This document shows positions 32,601 to 43,663 of a stretch of 64,000 nt of DNA, piece by piece. Within the stretch, counting starts at the first letter, position 1. Each line of letters begins with the position of its first letter. This DNA comes from Caenorhabditis elegans (Eukaryota; Nematoda; Chromadorea; Rhabditida; Rhabditidae): assembly GCF_000002985.6 (NCBI RefSeq), contig NC_003284.9:1550001-1614000 (forward strand), read 5' to 3'. The position numbers were made by a program, and so were the translations under genes. Under the pieces are notes generated by a model. The model made no database searches. It was not told the origin of the DNA and worked only from the letters and a program-made list of their open reading frames with translations.

Positions 32601-35600
32601 TGTTTTAAAAATGTTAGGCAGGATAGCGCAGTCGGTAGTGGTGGCCGTTACCAATCTGGAGGTCACGAGTTCAAGTCCGGCCTCATTCCTAGGTCCACCC
32701 AGCCTCTATTGGAAAGTGGAGCAATCCACGACTGAATTATCGGCCACAGTCCCCGGCTAGGATGTGGCTTAAATCATAGCCCAGTGGGAGCACCACCAGG
32801 CAGTGTACCTGACTCTCAGATCCGCAGTGCATAGCACTTGAAGAACGGATCTTCCTCCAATCCTTTTAAAAAAGTTTTTTGAGGCTATAAATTCCGAAGT
32901 TTGAGCGAAATTTATAGGATAGTCTTGAAAAAAGGTACCTACAAAAGTGAGATCAGCTCAATTTTATAGTAAGTTTTATATGAAAATGTCTGAAAATATA
33001 CAGTTTTTCCCTGCTTTGAAAGTGGCTACAACTAGATTTTCCAGCCAAAAAGTAATTTGTGATCCCCTTGTTCCAATGCAAAACACTCAATTTATTTTGC
33101 CCTGAACTTTAACAGTTGACAGTTTTTGACAAAACCGAGTATAGTAGGCCTATGTAGGCTATGTAGGCTAAGTAGGCCCTAGTAGGCATCAAAATTTCCG
33201 CATGCCTTCCTTGTGCCTACGTGCCTTTAGGATATACCAATATCTTCAATTAAAAATGAACAATCCAGTTTTTCCAGAAGAACTGACTCCCGGTGAAATC
33301 CCAACCAAAAAAACTTCAAAAACAATTTTACTGTCTCCCCTCATCCCCCCTCGCTCTCTTTCACTTAACTTTCCATTCACAACAACAGAAAAAAAGTAAA
33401 TGGGGGTCTAAAATGACACCTTCAGACTAATTACCTCGTAGTTTCACAGCAGGTAATATGGAAAGTATACCAAAAGAGGGGTGGAGGGGGCACTTGAAAG
33501 ATCGGATTTTTTGTTCGAGGACCGGTCAAGTAGAGGAAATGAGGGGGAAATGAGGTATATTTTGGGTTTTTTGCCTGCCGGGGAGTTTTGGTGCTGGAAA
33601 AGCTTGTTCTGAATTTGTAGATTTAGAATCATTTTTTATAAAAGATTATTGTAGTGAAACGTTACAAATATTGTAACACGGTAAAACTACTGTAGTGGTA
33701 CTGTAGAACTATTGAACGGGTGCCTTAGGGTTACTGACATGGTGCTGTCGGAGTAAAATAGTGGTTCAGCAAAAATTGCTCTACTGATACTGTAGGATTA
33801 CTGTAGTGGTACGGTAGTGGTATGTACCATAAAATACTGAGTAACTGTGCAAAATACTACTGTAGTGGTACTATAGAACAAGCTAGAAAAACTGTATTTT
33901 TTTGGTGTTTTTTACTCGAAAACTGTTGTATCAAATTCCTAGTTTCTTTATATTTTTTTTTGGCAGTCTCAACATGAATTTTTAAAATAAAGTTTCACTT
34001 TTCCATCATTCCAAATTAATTCCTTCTTAATTTGACCCCAAAAATGACAAATATTCCCAATTAGCATCATCAAATTATCTCCCCCCCATACACAAAACGA
34101 TTCCCATTTCTTTTCTCTGTTGAAAAAGGGAAGGCGGCGGCGGTGGCGGCAAAAAAAAAGCGAGGCGCCCAGCTTTCTCAGTTTTTGAAATCCGGCGGAG
34201 ATAAGATCAGTCGCGTATCACGTTTATTCGATTAGGTCATTTCTTTTTCCATTCGATTTCTACTCGATTCATTCAGAATCGCGCGGCTGCGGAAGGAAAT
34301 TGAATGGATTTGGAAGGAGGGGGGTTAAAATGATGCTCTACATCCTGAGCTTCGGTAAAATTGAGTACACTTGTAAGAAACTTGAAGCTTCATGCATATG
34401 ACGTCATAAATGAGAAATTTGTTCATGGTGCATCAAGAAACTTTCTTAGAAAATTGAAAAATTTGTGAAGCGTGTTTAGTATAAAAAAGGATTTAAATTA
34501 AAGGATTAAAGGACAATCCGTTCTTCAAGTGCTATGCACTGCGGATCTGGGATTCAGGTACACTGCCTGGTGGTAATCCCTCTGGGCTGTGATTTAAGCC
34601 ACGTCCTAGCCGGGGACTGTGGCCGATAATCCAGTCGTGGATTGCTCCACTTCCCAATAGAGGCTGGGTGAACCTAGGGGGTGAGGCCGGACTTGAACTC
34701 GTGACCTCCAGACTGCTAGTGGCCACCACTACCGACTGAGCTATCTGCCCCCCAGCCCCATTTAATATTATTCATTACTTTTTTAAAAACTAAATTCCTG
34801 TAATCTTGTCACCAGAAGGGGTATAAAGTAGACCATACAACCTTAAACCTTAAACTTTAAAAACTTTTCAGGAGTGTCCCGGCGAGTTCTCAGACTTTGC
34901 ATGCACCAAAAAGAACCAATGGGTTGGTGGCATCGACTTCATCGATCATCCTAGACAACCGTAAGTTTTTTTTTTTGAAATTCAACGTGATGGACTAATT
35001 AATTTGGAGAGGGAAACGTATCAATGATCAAGATCAAAATGATGATTATGTCGTGTTCGGATGACATGAGACAAAAAAATCGGTTGATATGTATATGACA
35101 AATGTGTCTGTGGAATAGAATTTATAATTATAGACTAGAGTTAGAATCGTGAACCTAAGCCTGAAATTTTGACTGAGCTTGGGCCTGTGTTTGAATTTTG
35201 GCCTAAGCGGTCTAAGTGGGCTCGTACATTTTTGCCTTGGCTTAGGCTTTTATAAACTTAGGCTTCTACAATCCAAGGCTTAGGCTACTATAGTTCAGGA
35301 CTTAGGCTTTCATGGTCCAAGGCTTTGGACTTAAGCTTAAACTTTCATAATCAAAGGCTTAGGCTTTAAATTTTTCAGGTGAGAGGTACACATTGTTCCC
35401 ATAAACCTATTTTACTATATAAATCCTAAAATTTCCTCCTATTCCAGGCTGGTCCTCCAATGCTGCACATTCGAAGGGCTTCGCTTCTCGCAGGATGTCG
35501 GTGTCACCACCATCTCAGCAGGTGATTTCCGTTTGCAAATTTCCACATAAAACTAGTGACAAATTGGGGGCGGTGAAAAGTCATGATGTAGCGGATGATG

Positions 35601-38600
35601 AAAACTCATTTCTGACAATTGATATATGACTGTGGTTTAGGAAAGGGCAGGGGGAAACTAACTTGAAAACTGTGTAGGGATTTGGGGGAATTTCAAAATT
35701 TTTAAAATTTTGTAATCAAAAATGATTTCAATGGAAAAGTTTGACGGTATGTAGTTTGAAAATTTCAAAAAACTTTCAAAAAGTTAAAAAAACTTTGCCT
35801 TTGTAGTTTCTAGTCTATGACGTAAGACTGAAGAGCTACTGTTGGGAACTTGTAGTTTTGTTAGTACAGCTAGAATACGGTAGTTTTGCTACTGTAGCAT
35901 TATAGGATTACTGTAGGAATACTGTGACATTACTATAGTAAGGGTACTGTAGGAGTACTGTAGGGATACTATGGAAGTTCTATGGCAGAGGTACTGTAAT
36001 GATATGGTTGGAGTACTGTGGAAGTTCTATGGTAGAAATACTGTAATGGTACGGTAGGAATAATGTAGGGCTACTTTAGAAATACTGTGGAAGTTCTATG
36101 GTAAGGGCACTGTAGTGATACGGTAGGAGTACTTTTGAAGTTCTACGGTAGAGGTACTGTAGTGATATGGTTGAAGTACTGTTAAAGTTCTACGGTAGAG
36201 GTACTGTAATCGTACGGTATTAATAATTTAGGGCAACTGTAGGGATACTGTGGAAGTTTTATGGTAGAGGTACTGTAATGGTAAGATAGAAATACTGTAA
36301 AGCTGCTATAGGGATACTGTAGAAGTTCTACTGTACTGTACTGTAGATACTGTAAGTACTGTAGTGGTACGGTAGGAAAACTGTAGGAGTACTTTGAGGG
36401 CACTATAGATTTATAACTAGTATTGCAGTAGAAATGATTGTAGAGTACTGTAGATTTCCACATGAACTTTTCTTTTCATTTTTCAATGCAAAATCCAAAT
36501 TTTTCCAGGAGAAGCTGTAACTGGTGGAGAAGTAGTCCGTGACAATCGTCAAATCTCCTTCGACGTCATCGCCAACGTGCGGAAGCTTGTGGACCCAGAT
36601 GATCCGAAACGGTAATTTCCGATTTTTTATCACCATTTTACAAAAGCTGATAACAATTTTACGGTTTAATGCGGGGGAGGTTTATGTCTTTCAACAGCTT
36701 TTTTATCTTTTTTTTCTGGCGTTTGATATCTTGTTTTTATAAGGATCAGTGAGGAAGCTAGATATTTTAGTTTTTTAGAATTTCTTTTCAAATTAAAAAA
36801 AAAAACTGTAAATGTAACAATATGCCCTGAAACAGTCTTAGAACTTCTTGAAAACTCAAAAATTCCCAGGATTCTTCAAAAAAAAACCACATTCCATAGC
36901 ATTTTGTTGATCTCCAAAATATAATGCATACGTAATCATGATCCGGATTTCTATCACTTTCTTATCAATTTCCATAACGCACTGTTGGTCACACCCTCGT
37001 ATATTTCATCAATTATGATGTGATGATAATGATAAGGATAATTATTGGTGTTATGAAAGAGGGGGAGGTGGATTTTGGGACCTAGGATCGTAGTCGATGC
37101 ACTATGTCTGACTTCCGATTGCAAAAAAAAATCGATGCACCATGTCCAAAATAATTTTTTATACAGTTAAAACTACTATCTTCTAAAACTAAAAAGTTCA
37201 AAAGATACAAATCTTTTCGAGAAAAAAAGGGAATCGGCTGCTTTTGGAAGATCTTAGTAGATAAAACGGCTGGATTTTCTGTGGGAAGTTTTGTAAAAGT
37301 GAAAGAGTAATTAGTGTCAACTTGGTTAGATTCAAAGTTCAGATTAGAAGTTATATGGCTTTTGAGGAAAAAGAAAAGGAAAGTGAGAAAAGCGTTAAAT
37401 GCGTCAAAGTAAATCGACCACACTTTTTGCTCATTTTCATGATCGAAAAAAAATGGAGAAAAACGAGCAGAAAGTGCCATAGGGTGACGATAAACTTCCC
37501 AAAAACATAAAACTTCCAAAAATATAGAGACTAAATGCTCAAAAAATTTTACAGTACCTACTTCGAAGTCACCGTCCGACGTATGAACTGTCTGCCAGAC
37601 CCGCCAGAGTTTGAAGTTGCCTGTGAGTTTTTTTTTTTGGAATTTTGCATTAAAATTATATTGATTGAAATTTGAATTGCTCGATGACCAAAAAAAAATT
37701 CTCAGACGACGACGATGTAGAGCCAGAAATTCAACGGGTGCTCGGAAACGCGACAAATTCCGCAATGAACATGGGACATGAAAACCATCCACATATGGCA
37801 CAAGAAAAAAAAGTTTCCAAAAATAGGCCGTACAAAAGGAAGCCAAAGACCTCATCGACTAATAAGTCAGTTTTGGTTGTTTAAGATAATTGTGCAGCCG
37901 ACGGTGTGTGGGCAATGTTTTTTTTCAAATATTCTGAAAGCTGAAAATGTAAAATTGTCGGAGTAGACAAACATTGTTGAAGCTTTCAAAATTCAAAATT
38001 TTCAAAAGTTTCAAAATTTTCAAAAATTTGAAATTGTTAAACTAAAAACATTTTTTTAAGTTTTTAAATTTAAAAATTGTTTTTTGAATAATTAAATTTT
38101 TTTAATCACTCCAAAGTTGTTTCCAGATTCATAAATAAGCTAAAATTAATTTTTTCTGAAGTAAGGTATTTTGATGTTCCGTTCTAGAAAAAACTAAAAA
38201 GTGGGCAAAAATTGGGCCATTAAAAAAAAATCAAAACTTACAATTTTTTAAATACGTATAAAAAGCAAGACTTTGCGCCCACCTCTATCATAGCTCAGAA
38301 TTAAATTCCAGCGTTGTCTCCCCATTTGTTGAACACCATGAAGGAGAAAAGAAGAGCCGTGAGCCGTTTATCGGAAGTTTCGGAGCAACCATCTTCAAGT
38401 GAGTCCTCCAATTATTTATTTTTTCTATTCAAGCCTCCAACCTCTTCCAGCCCAACCGCCGAAAATAACAAAGAGCAAGAAACGCCTCGAGCTCCACCGA
38501 GGCGAGTCCATCAGCCATATACTAGAAGAATTTTAACACCGAAGCCAAGAATTGTGCACACAACTACTGTAATGCCAACTACACACGCACCTCCAGTGCA

Positions 38601-40895
38601 GGTTCAGGTATGATTTTTTGGGGGGTTTTTAGATAATTTGGAAGGCATTTGGTTATGGTTCATGGGCCCAGGTATCAATTTAAAAAATGTCGAAAAATGT
38701 TATTCTACAACTTAAGGGTTATTTGAAATAACCAAAAATTTGAAAATTACCCATGCTTCGAATTTTTGTTTTGAATTGAAATTTTCAAAAATTTTGGAAA
38801 ATTGACATTTTTGAGATTTTTTTGAAAGTCAATATCCCGGGAAATTTTTGCATTAACATAAATTTTCTAGAAGCTCAAATTTCAAGTTCTAAAAATTTTT
38901 ATATTATTTCCAATGTTTTTATCTTGTCCTAAAACTGAAAAAAATCAATAATTTTCGAATTTTTTTAAAAGAAAACAAAAACTGAAGTTTGTCATAAATC
39001 CTAAAAATTAAAAAAAAAAAAAACGAAAATTTTCGATTTTTCAAAAATCGAAATTTTTTTTGAAGTGGAAAAAATCGATAAATCAAAATTTTCCCAATAA
39101 AATAATTATTCCTTACAGGTCGAGCCAGTCACCCAACCAACTCCGCCACCAAACCCCTTCGTCTTTGCCCCACTACCCCCCTTCCCACAGTTCGGACTCC
39201 CACAACCAAATCTCTTCCAATTCCCTGCTCCACCAGCTCCACCACCATTCGGCGTACCACAGGCACCTCAACTTGCTCCACTACCCCAACATCAACATCA
39301 GTTTGGATTCTTCCAGCCACCACCACAGCCGCAGCCTCAAATTTTCGGAGGGTACGGGTTGAATAATGGAGGCGGCTACCAACAGCCATCTTATGGGCTC
39401 CAAGGAGTTCAGACTGTACAACAAAATCAGTTACCTGAAATGGATGTCTATACGAGGTCGTTACTTACCAATCCAAATAGTCCATTTGCCTTGCAATTGC
39501 CGACTTTTGGAGCCGCACCACCGGCTCCGCAGTTTTTCGCGCCGCAGCAACAGATTCAGGACCAACAGAAGGTAGGTGGAATTTTTTTAATATTAATTTT
39601 ACCATGAAAATTCTCGGCGGTTTTCAAAATTAAAAAAAAAAATAATTTCAAAAATGCAAAAATACTTGCCGCCAGCAGGGGTCGAACCTGCGACCTTGGG
39701 CTTATTAGACCCACGCTCTAACCGACTGAGCTATGGCGGCTGGTCAACAGACTACATTTTTTATAGTGACGAAAATTTTTCAAACAATTATTCTGTAGAG
39801 AATGGTCAAAAAAATAACACAAAAATTCTCAGGGTACTATAACATTTTTTCTGGTCTACATACCAAAATGTTCCCAAAAACTAAAATTTAAACAATGTTT
39901 AGAAATTTTCAAACCTTGTTAATTAAAAAAAAATTTGAATTTAGGCAAATGTACAAATCTTTAATTTTTATAAAACAATGAATTTATAGAAATTAAAAAT
40001 AAATATTTTAAAAGTCAGCAAAAACTTTTAGAAAAATTTTTAAAGAAAAATTTCAGAAAAAAAAACTAGCAAAAATTTTTGCCGCCAGCAGGGGTCGAAC
40101 CTGCGACCTTGGGCTTATTAGACCCACGCTCTAACCGACTGAGCTATGGCGGCTGGTCAACCGGCTGCATTTTTGATATTGAAGCAAAGGGTGTTGGCAG
40201 ACAACATGAAAAAAGATGGGGACATTTATAAGCACCTCAAAATGTTTGCAAAAATGTTCATAGACAATCAACTAATTTTTCAATATACAGCAATAACTGA
40301 TTCAAAAAATTATATGATTAAAAATTATACGCCCGACATTTTCGAAGTTTAGTTAAAAAAACCAAAAATTGTCAGCCGCTGCAACTTAATGTGTAAAATG
40401 TGGTTTGACTCATTTTTCACGAAGATAAATTTTAAGACAGTTATAATTAATAAATATCGGCCGACATATTTCAATTTTTACACACAAAGTATTGAACCAA
40501 AAATATTTGCCGCCAGCAGGGGTCGAACCTGCGACCTTGGGCTTATTAGACCCACGCTCTAACCGACTGAGCTATGGCGGCTGGTTTCTGGGTCGCATTT
40601 TTGATAAGAAAAAAAATATGTTGGCAAAAATGTGTCAAACTTTTTTGGCCCAATAAGTAGAGCAGCCGACACCTACCGGGTTTCCAAAACCAAGTTCTAC
40701 TTTCAGAACCTCCAACGAGTGAACATCCAAGCCCCCCAACGTGAACAATCCAACCAGCCCGCCCAACTGATGCTCCAACCGCAGCCGGATCCAAACCAAG
40801 CTCCAAACCACGATACCCTTGGAGCCCTGTACAGACCCCCACCATTCGCAGCTCTTGGCACAACCCTCTATAACTTCCAATCTCATAATGGATAG
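26638..40895 (+). CDS. Secreted Warthog-type (hedgehog-related) protein without Hint domain
   Basis: Eleven exons: 26638-26755, 27354-27517, 34872-34960, 35448-35521, 36509-36611, 37555-37622, 37706-37865, 38312-38398, 38451-38607, 39119-39571 and 40707-40895. They total 1,662 nt (553 residues plus stop), with all phases consistent. Acceptor TTGCAG ends one base before the ATG, suggesting SL trans-splicing. Residues 1-23 are a signal peptide. Residues ~25-200 match the Wart domain of nematode WRT proteins: CGSNGVPYSLEILSDG, PVLGCAQPTC, NQWVGGIDFIDHP, LVLQCCTFEGLR, GGEVV, ISFDVIANVRKLV and YFEVTVRRMNC. Then comes an acidic DDDVEPEI segment, a basic stretch, and a ~270-residue Pro/Gln/Phe-rich tail. 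WRT proteins act at the cuticle/epidermis, some with a self-cleaving Hint domain; none is present here. Which WRT orthologue this is remains undetermined. Confidence 0.88.
29184..29690. mobile_element. 507-bp MITE with TA target duplication
   Basis: Terminal inverted repeats GGGAACCGTCAGAAGG and CCTTCTGACGGTTCCC are each flanked by TA (29182-29183 and 29691-29692), as for Tc1/mariner-type insertion. Complementarity resumes further in: CAATTTCACTTTGGTGGCTC with its inverse near 29650, and AAAGTTTTTTACCAAAAAAT with its inverse near 29580-29600. No coding capacity. Confidence 0.85.
29694..31254. mobile_element. 1.56-kb element with ~255-bp terminal inverted repeats, no ORF
   Basis: Sequence from 29694 (GTGAGAAAAACCATGTCGCA) to about 29948 returns as the reverse complement from about 31000 to 31254. 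The arms share the words TGATCTTATAATGTAC/GTACATTATAAGATCA, CATATGGTTATGATCTTAG and inverse, and TCGATGCACCATG and inverse. The arms are roughly 85% similar by eye. The 1.05-kb centre has no recognisable gene. The element starts one base after the target duplication of the preceding MITE, so the two abut. Confidence 0.75.
31331..31770. mobile_element. MITE, TTAA family, copy 2 (best preserved)
   Basis: Ends are AGGTGGAGTAGCGCCAGTGG and CCACTTGCGCTACTCCACCT. TTAA flanks both sides (31327-31330 and 31771-31774). Interior words caatttgcca, ctgtcaaaaagtgg and actcagtttttgcc match copy 1 at 24130 but in partly inverted order. No coding capacity. Confidence 0.85.
32616..32874 (+). mobile_element. 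tRNA-derived SINE, copy 1
   Basis: The first ~70 bp are tRNA-like, with an A box TAGCGCAGTCGG (32624) and a B box AGTTCAAGTCC (32668) exactly 44 bp apart, as in a tRNA gene. About 180 bp of unrelated body follows (CCACCCAGCCTCTATTGG ... GATCCGCAGTGCATAGCAC), ending near TCCAATCCTTTTAAAAA. A second copy lies inverted at 34499-34753. TTTTAAAAA on both sides (32602-32612 area and about 32862-32872) could be a target duplication, but it is low complexity. Confidence 0.85.
33660..33880 (+). repeat. TACTGTAG-rich degenerate repeat, locus 1
   Basis: Words TACTGTAG, GGTACTGTAG and ACTACTGTAGTGG recur about ten times in 200 bp inside the Warthog intron. Related tracts occur at 35870-36450 and 60970-61310. 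Confidence 0.8.
34499..34753 (-). mobile_element. tRNA-derived SINE, copy 2 (inverted)
   Basis: This is the reverse complement of copy 1 over almost its full length. On the minus strand it reads GGGGCAGATAGCTCAGTCGG (A box), then GAGTTCAAGTCC (B box), then the same body, ending GAACGGATTGTCC. The A box here is closer to a functional tRNA (TAGCTCAGTCGG) than that of copy 1. Similarity by eye is around 85-90%. Confidence 0.85.
35154..35375 (-). repeat. Degenerate telomere-like words, TTAGGC orientation
   Basis: CTTAGGCTTT/ACTTAGGCTT words recur around ten times in the third Warthog intron, more loosely spaced than in the other arrays and mostly as TTAGGC on the plus strand, opposite to the other four arrays. 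Confidence 0.65.
35870..36450 (+). repeat. TACTGTAG-rich degenerate repeat, locus 2
   Basis: Short units GGTACTGTAATGGTACGGTA, GAGTACTGTAGG and GGAAGTTCTATGGTAGAG repeat irregularly over 580 bp in the fourth Warthog intron. An open frame on the minus strand here (SYSTVELLQYPYS-like) is a by-product of the repeat. Confidence 0.85.
39668..39740 (-). tRNA. tRNA-Ile (AAT), copy 1
   Basis: On the minus strand: acceptor GCCGCCA pairs with TGGCGGC; D stem GCTC/GAGC; anticodon stem TGGGT/GCCCA with loop CTAATAA, anticodon AAT (read as IAU, isoleucine); T arm GCAGG-TTCGACC-CCTGC. 73 nt, no intron, all stems paired. It lies antisense in the last intron of the Warthog gene. TTTT follows within about 20 bp on the minus strand, as for Pol III termination. 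Confidence 0.95.
40081..40153 (-). tRNA. tRNA-Ile (AAT), copy 2
   Basis: The 73-nt sequence is identical to copy 1, including anticodon loop CTAATAA. Flanking similarity (GGCTGGTCAAC on the upstream side, AAATTTTT or similar downstream) is short, so duplication was followed by divergence of the flanks. Confidence 0.95.
40509..40581 (-). tRNA. tRNA-Ile (AAT), copy 3
   Basis: The 73-nt sequence is identical to copies 1 and 2. It lies 125 bp before the last exon of the Warthog gene, on the opposite strand. The three genes are spaced 413 and 428 bp apart. Confidence 0.95.
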
Positions 40896-41300
40896 AAGTT
40901 ATTGATTTATTTTTCTGTTTCATTTTTTCTAAAATTTCGATTGTGATCTGTTAGGTGTTCATCTTCTCATCCTGTTCTGCTCATCCAAAAAAGTGGTGCT
41001 CATTTGTAAAAAAAGTGTGAATTATAAATTAACTAGTGTGAATTAGAACAAATTTTGATTATTTTGAAATATTTCTTTTTTTTTTTTCAATTTTTTTTCT
41101 TTTTTTTTCAAACCCCATAATTATTTTTTTCATTTTTTTTCACAAAATTACTGGTATTTTTTTCTATTTATTGATCCGATACAAACAATAATTTTTCCCA
41201 ATATTTTAAATTCATTTCCGTGCTACTCTCCATTCTTTTGACATTGTGCAAAACTCAAGGTTCAGTGTGTATGTGTGTTGTTTTATTTAAATTCGTTTTG

Positions 41301-41306
41301 AATAAA
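41301..41306 (+). terminator. Candidate polyadenylation signal of the Warthog gene
   Basis: AATAAA about 405 bp after the stop codon at 40895, following a T-rich 3' UTR. No transcript evidence. Confidence 0.5.
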
Positions 41307-43663
41307 GCTTTCGAATATTTTTATTTTTGAAAAAAAAAATTAGAAAATGGACTGTAATGGTCTAATTTACCTATAAGAAAATTTGAAAGATGTTTCTAAG
41401 TTTTTTACAATTTTTCAAAATTTTAAATTTTTGTTTTAATTTGCTACAAATTCAAATTTTTATTTTTGAAGTTATTTTTGCAAAAAAGGATCAAGTTGAA
41501 TTTTTGAGTTTCTGTGTAAATTTATATTTTTTTTCAAGTTGAATATTTAAAAAACAGAAATTTTATTTGTTTTTTTTTCGGGAAATAGTTATTTTTCTGT
41601 TAAATGTTTGTCCAAAATCCTGATTTGATTTTGGAAAATATTTTAATTTTTTTTGTGAATTTTGAGGCAAACTTCAAGTTATTTTTTAAATATTTTTCTG
41701 TTTTTTTTTTCAATAAAAACGTTTTTTTCTATACTATGGTGTAAATTAGTATTATTTTGACAGAATTTTTTTTTGGATTTTTAGCGCAAAATTTGAAAAC
41801 TATTAACAATGTTTAATTTCGGAGAAGTTTTCAATTTTTTTTTGAATATTTTTGTTGCGGAAAATTTACACCGTACCTAGATAAAAATTTAATGGACATT
41901 CAATTTTAATTTTATATTCAGTTTTTGACACCGGTTTCGATATTTAAATTTTTTTATGTTTCAGAAAAAAACTTTTTTTTTCAAATTCCAAAAACTCGAT
42001 CCCCAAAAGGGGTCAGTCCGGTAATAAATGAACAGCAGGTGTGTAGTACACACCGACTCATTTATTTGTCGCCTCACCCGTTTTTGATTCAATGTATTGT
42101 TCACTTGTTTGTGTGGAAAAGGTGGATTAAAGTGTTTCGCAACATTTGAGCGGTAAAGTGACCAGGTATTAGTCATTTTTAATAGTTTTTTAGTTTTTGG
42201 AAAAAGGTGATTTGGTGAGATAAAAAGTTATGCAAATTATATCGGCAATTAAAAACTGAGATCATAGTGAAACGTTACAATTTTTTTCAAAATGCGGCAA
42301 TTTCTGAGTCTTTTCCGCTTTTTGGAAAAAAAAACACTGTAGCGCTGTCGTATTTAAAAAAAAGTGAAAAAAATCCTGAGAGTTACCATCTTTAGAGACA
42401 AAAACGTCAAAAAATACACTGCTAAAATGTCATAGTTTTAGGTGAAATTCATATCTTGATTTTTTAGATAATTTTTTTTTCAAATTTTCGGTAATATGTT
42501 TTTACAGGGTGACTGAAATTGTACAGAAATCATTCCATAAAGGTTTAAATGTTGTAGAAAGGCCGTATACCCATTACATTTCAGTTAGTTTTCCACTAAC
42601 ATCAACCGTAATAACTGTCGTTAAAACTATTAAAACTAGATGATTCATTGGTTTTTATACACCGCACGTACAGTTCACTTTTTTCATTTTTTCAGTTTGC
42701 TATTTAAATTACTTTTGAAATTAGTATACAAGTTAGTACATTTTGTAGCAAAAAACAGAAAAAAAAAACCAATTTTTTTGAAAGTGCCCTTGATGCACCA
42801 TGTTTTTTGTCGTCTTGTAAGTAGAGTATTAAAAATTGCCAAAACGTTCTGGAAATTATATGGAAATTTTCAAGTCAAGAAAAAATTCTGAAAACTTTTT
42901 CATCCTTCATCCAAAAAAATACTGCATTTTCCAGAAAATAATATTTTTAAAAACTTTCTTATTGTGATTTTAAAATTCCTGAAAATTGGAAAAATTTTCT
43001 GAATGAATTTCAGAGATGTAGTGATTTTTTTAGAGCTTTACTAATGATTGCAAATATTCTGCAAGGTTATTAGAAATTTTTTAATTTTTGAAGAGATCTA
43101 AAATTAAAAAAAAAATCCCAAAATGTCTTGATAACGATCTGAAATCATAAAAAAACATTTATTTGAATTTGTACTTTTGCAAAAAAAATCTGACAAACTT
43201 TCACTCATAACATGATCATTTTAGAAATTTTTTGCAGAATGTCAAAATTTACCCGGACAGCTAAAAGTAGGTCAAAGTAGGCGCACTGAAAAAAATTCAG
43301 CAGGAAGTGTTCGCTGCCGTATACAATTTTAGATTAATTTTAAGTTGTCTTTTTCCTCATAGAAAATTAATATTTTCACTTCTCAGTCGATGCACCATGT
43401 CTTCGAACCCCTTAAGCTCTACCTACGGAAGCTCACAGAAGTGTGTCTGGTCACACAAATTTCCAAAGATCAAACCCAAACCAATCTTCCAGTTTTGAGT
43501 GACGTCACCTGTCTTCCCAATTCCCCCATCTTCTCCCGCATCATTATAAGTATTAAACGACGAATAATAGTTGAAAGAAGACAAGAAGGAATAAAAAAAA
43601 CCATGCGTGGATTGAGTGGTTAAATAACCTCAATTGAGAAAGGAAAAGAGGTTCGATTCCTAT

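Larger units (their letters stand above)
27518..34871 (+). other. 7.35-kb second intron of the Warthog gene
   Basis: It begins GTGAGT and ends TTTTCAG. It holds a TA-flanked MITE, a 1.56-kb long-TIR element, a TTAA-flanked MITE, two SINE copies, a TACTGTAG-rich stretch and several 13-mer motifs, listed separately. The first 1.6 kb is AT-rich, with a 13-bp C tract (28644-28656), a CT microsatellite (about 28803-28819) and a complementary GA run (about 28908-28922). Near 32230-32400 and 34195-34260 there are GC-richer patches with TGACTCA and AGATAAG words that could be enhancer sites; this is only a sequence resemblance. Confidence 0.7.

Noticed and set aside
36182..36463. Tyr/Ser/Thr-rich minus-strand frame
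   Set aside because: Translation of the TACTGTAG repeat.
37082..37855. 257-codon minus-strand open frame
   Set aside because: Overlaps two well supported Warthog exons in antisense; a chance frame.
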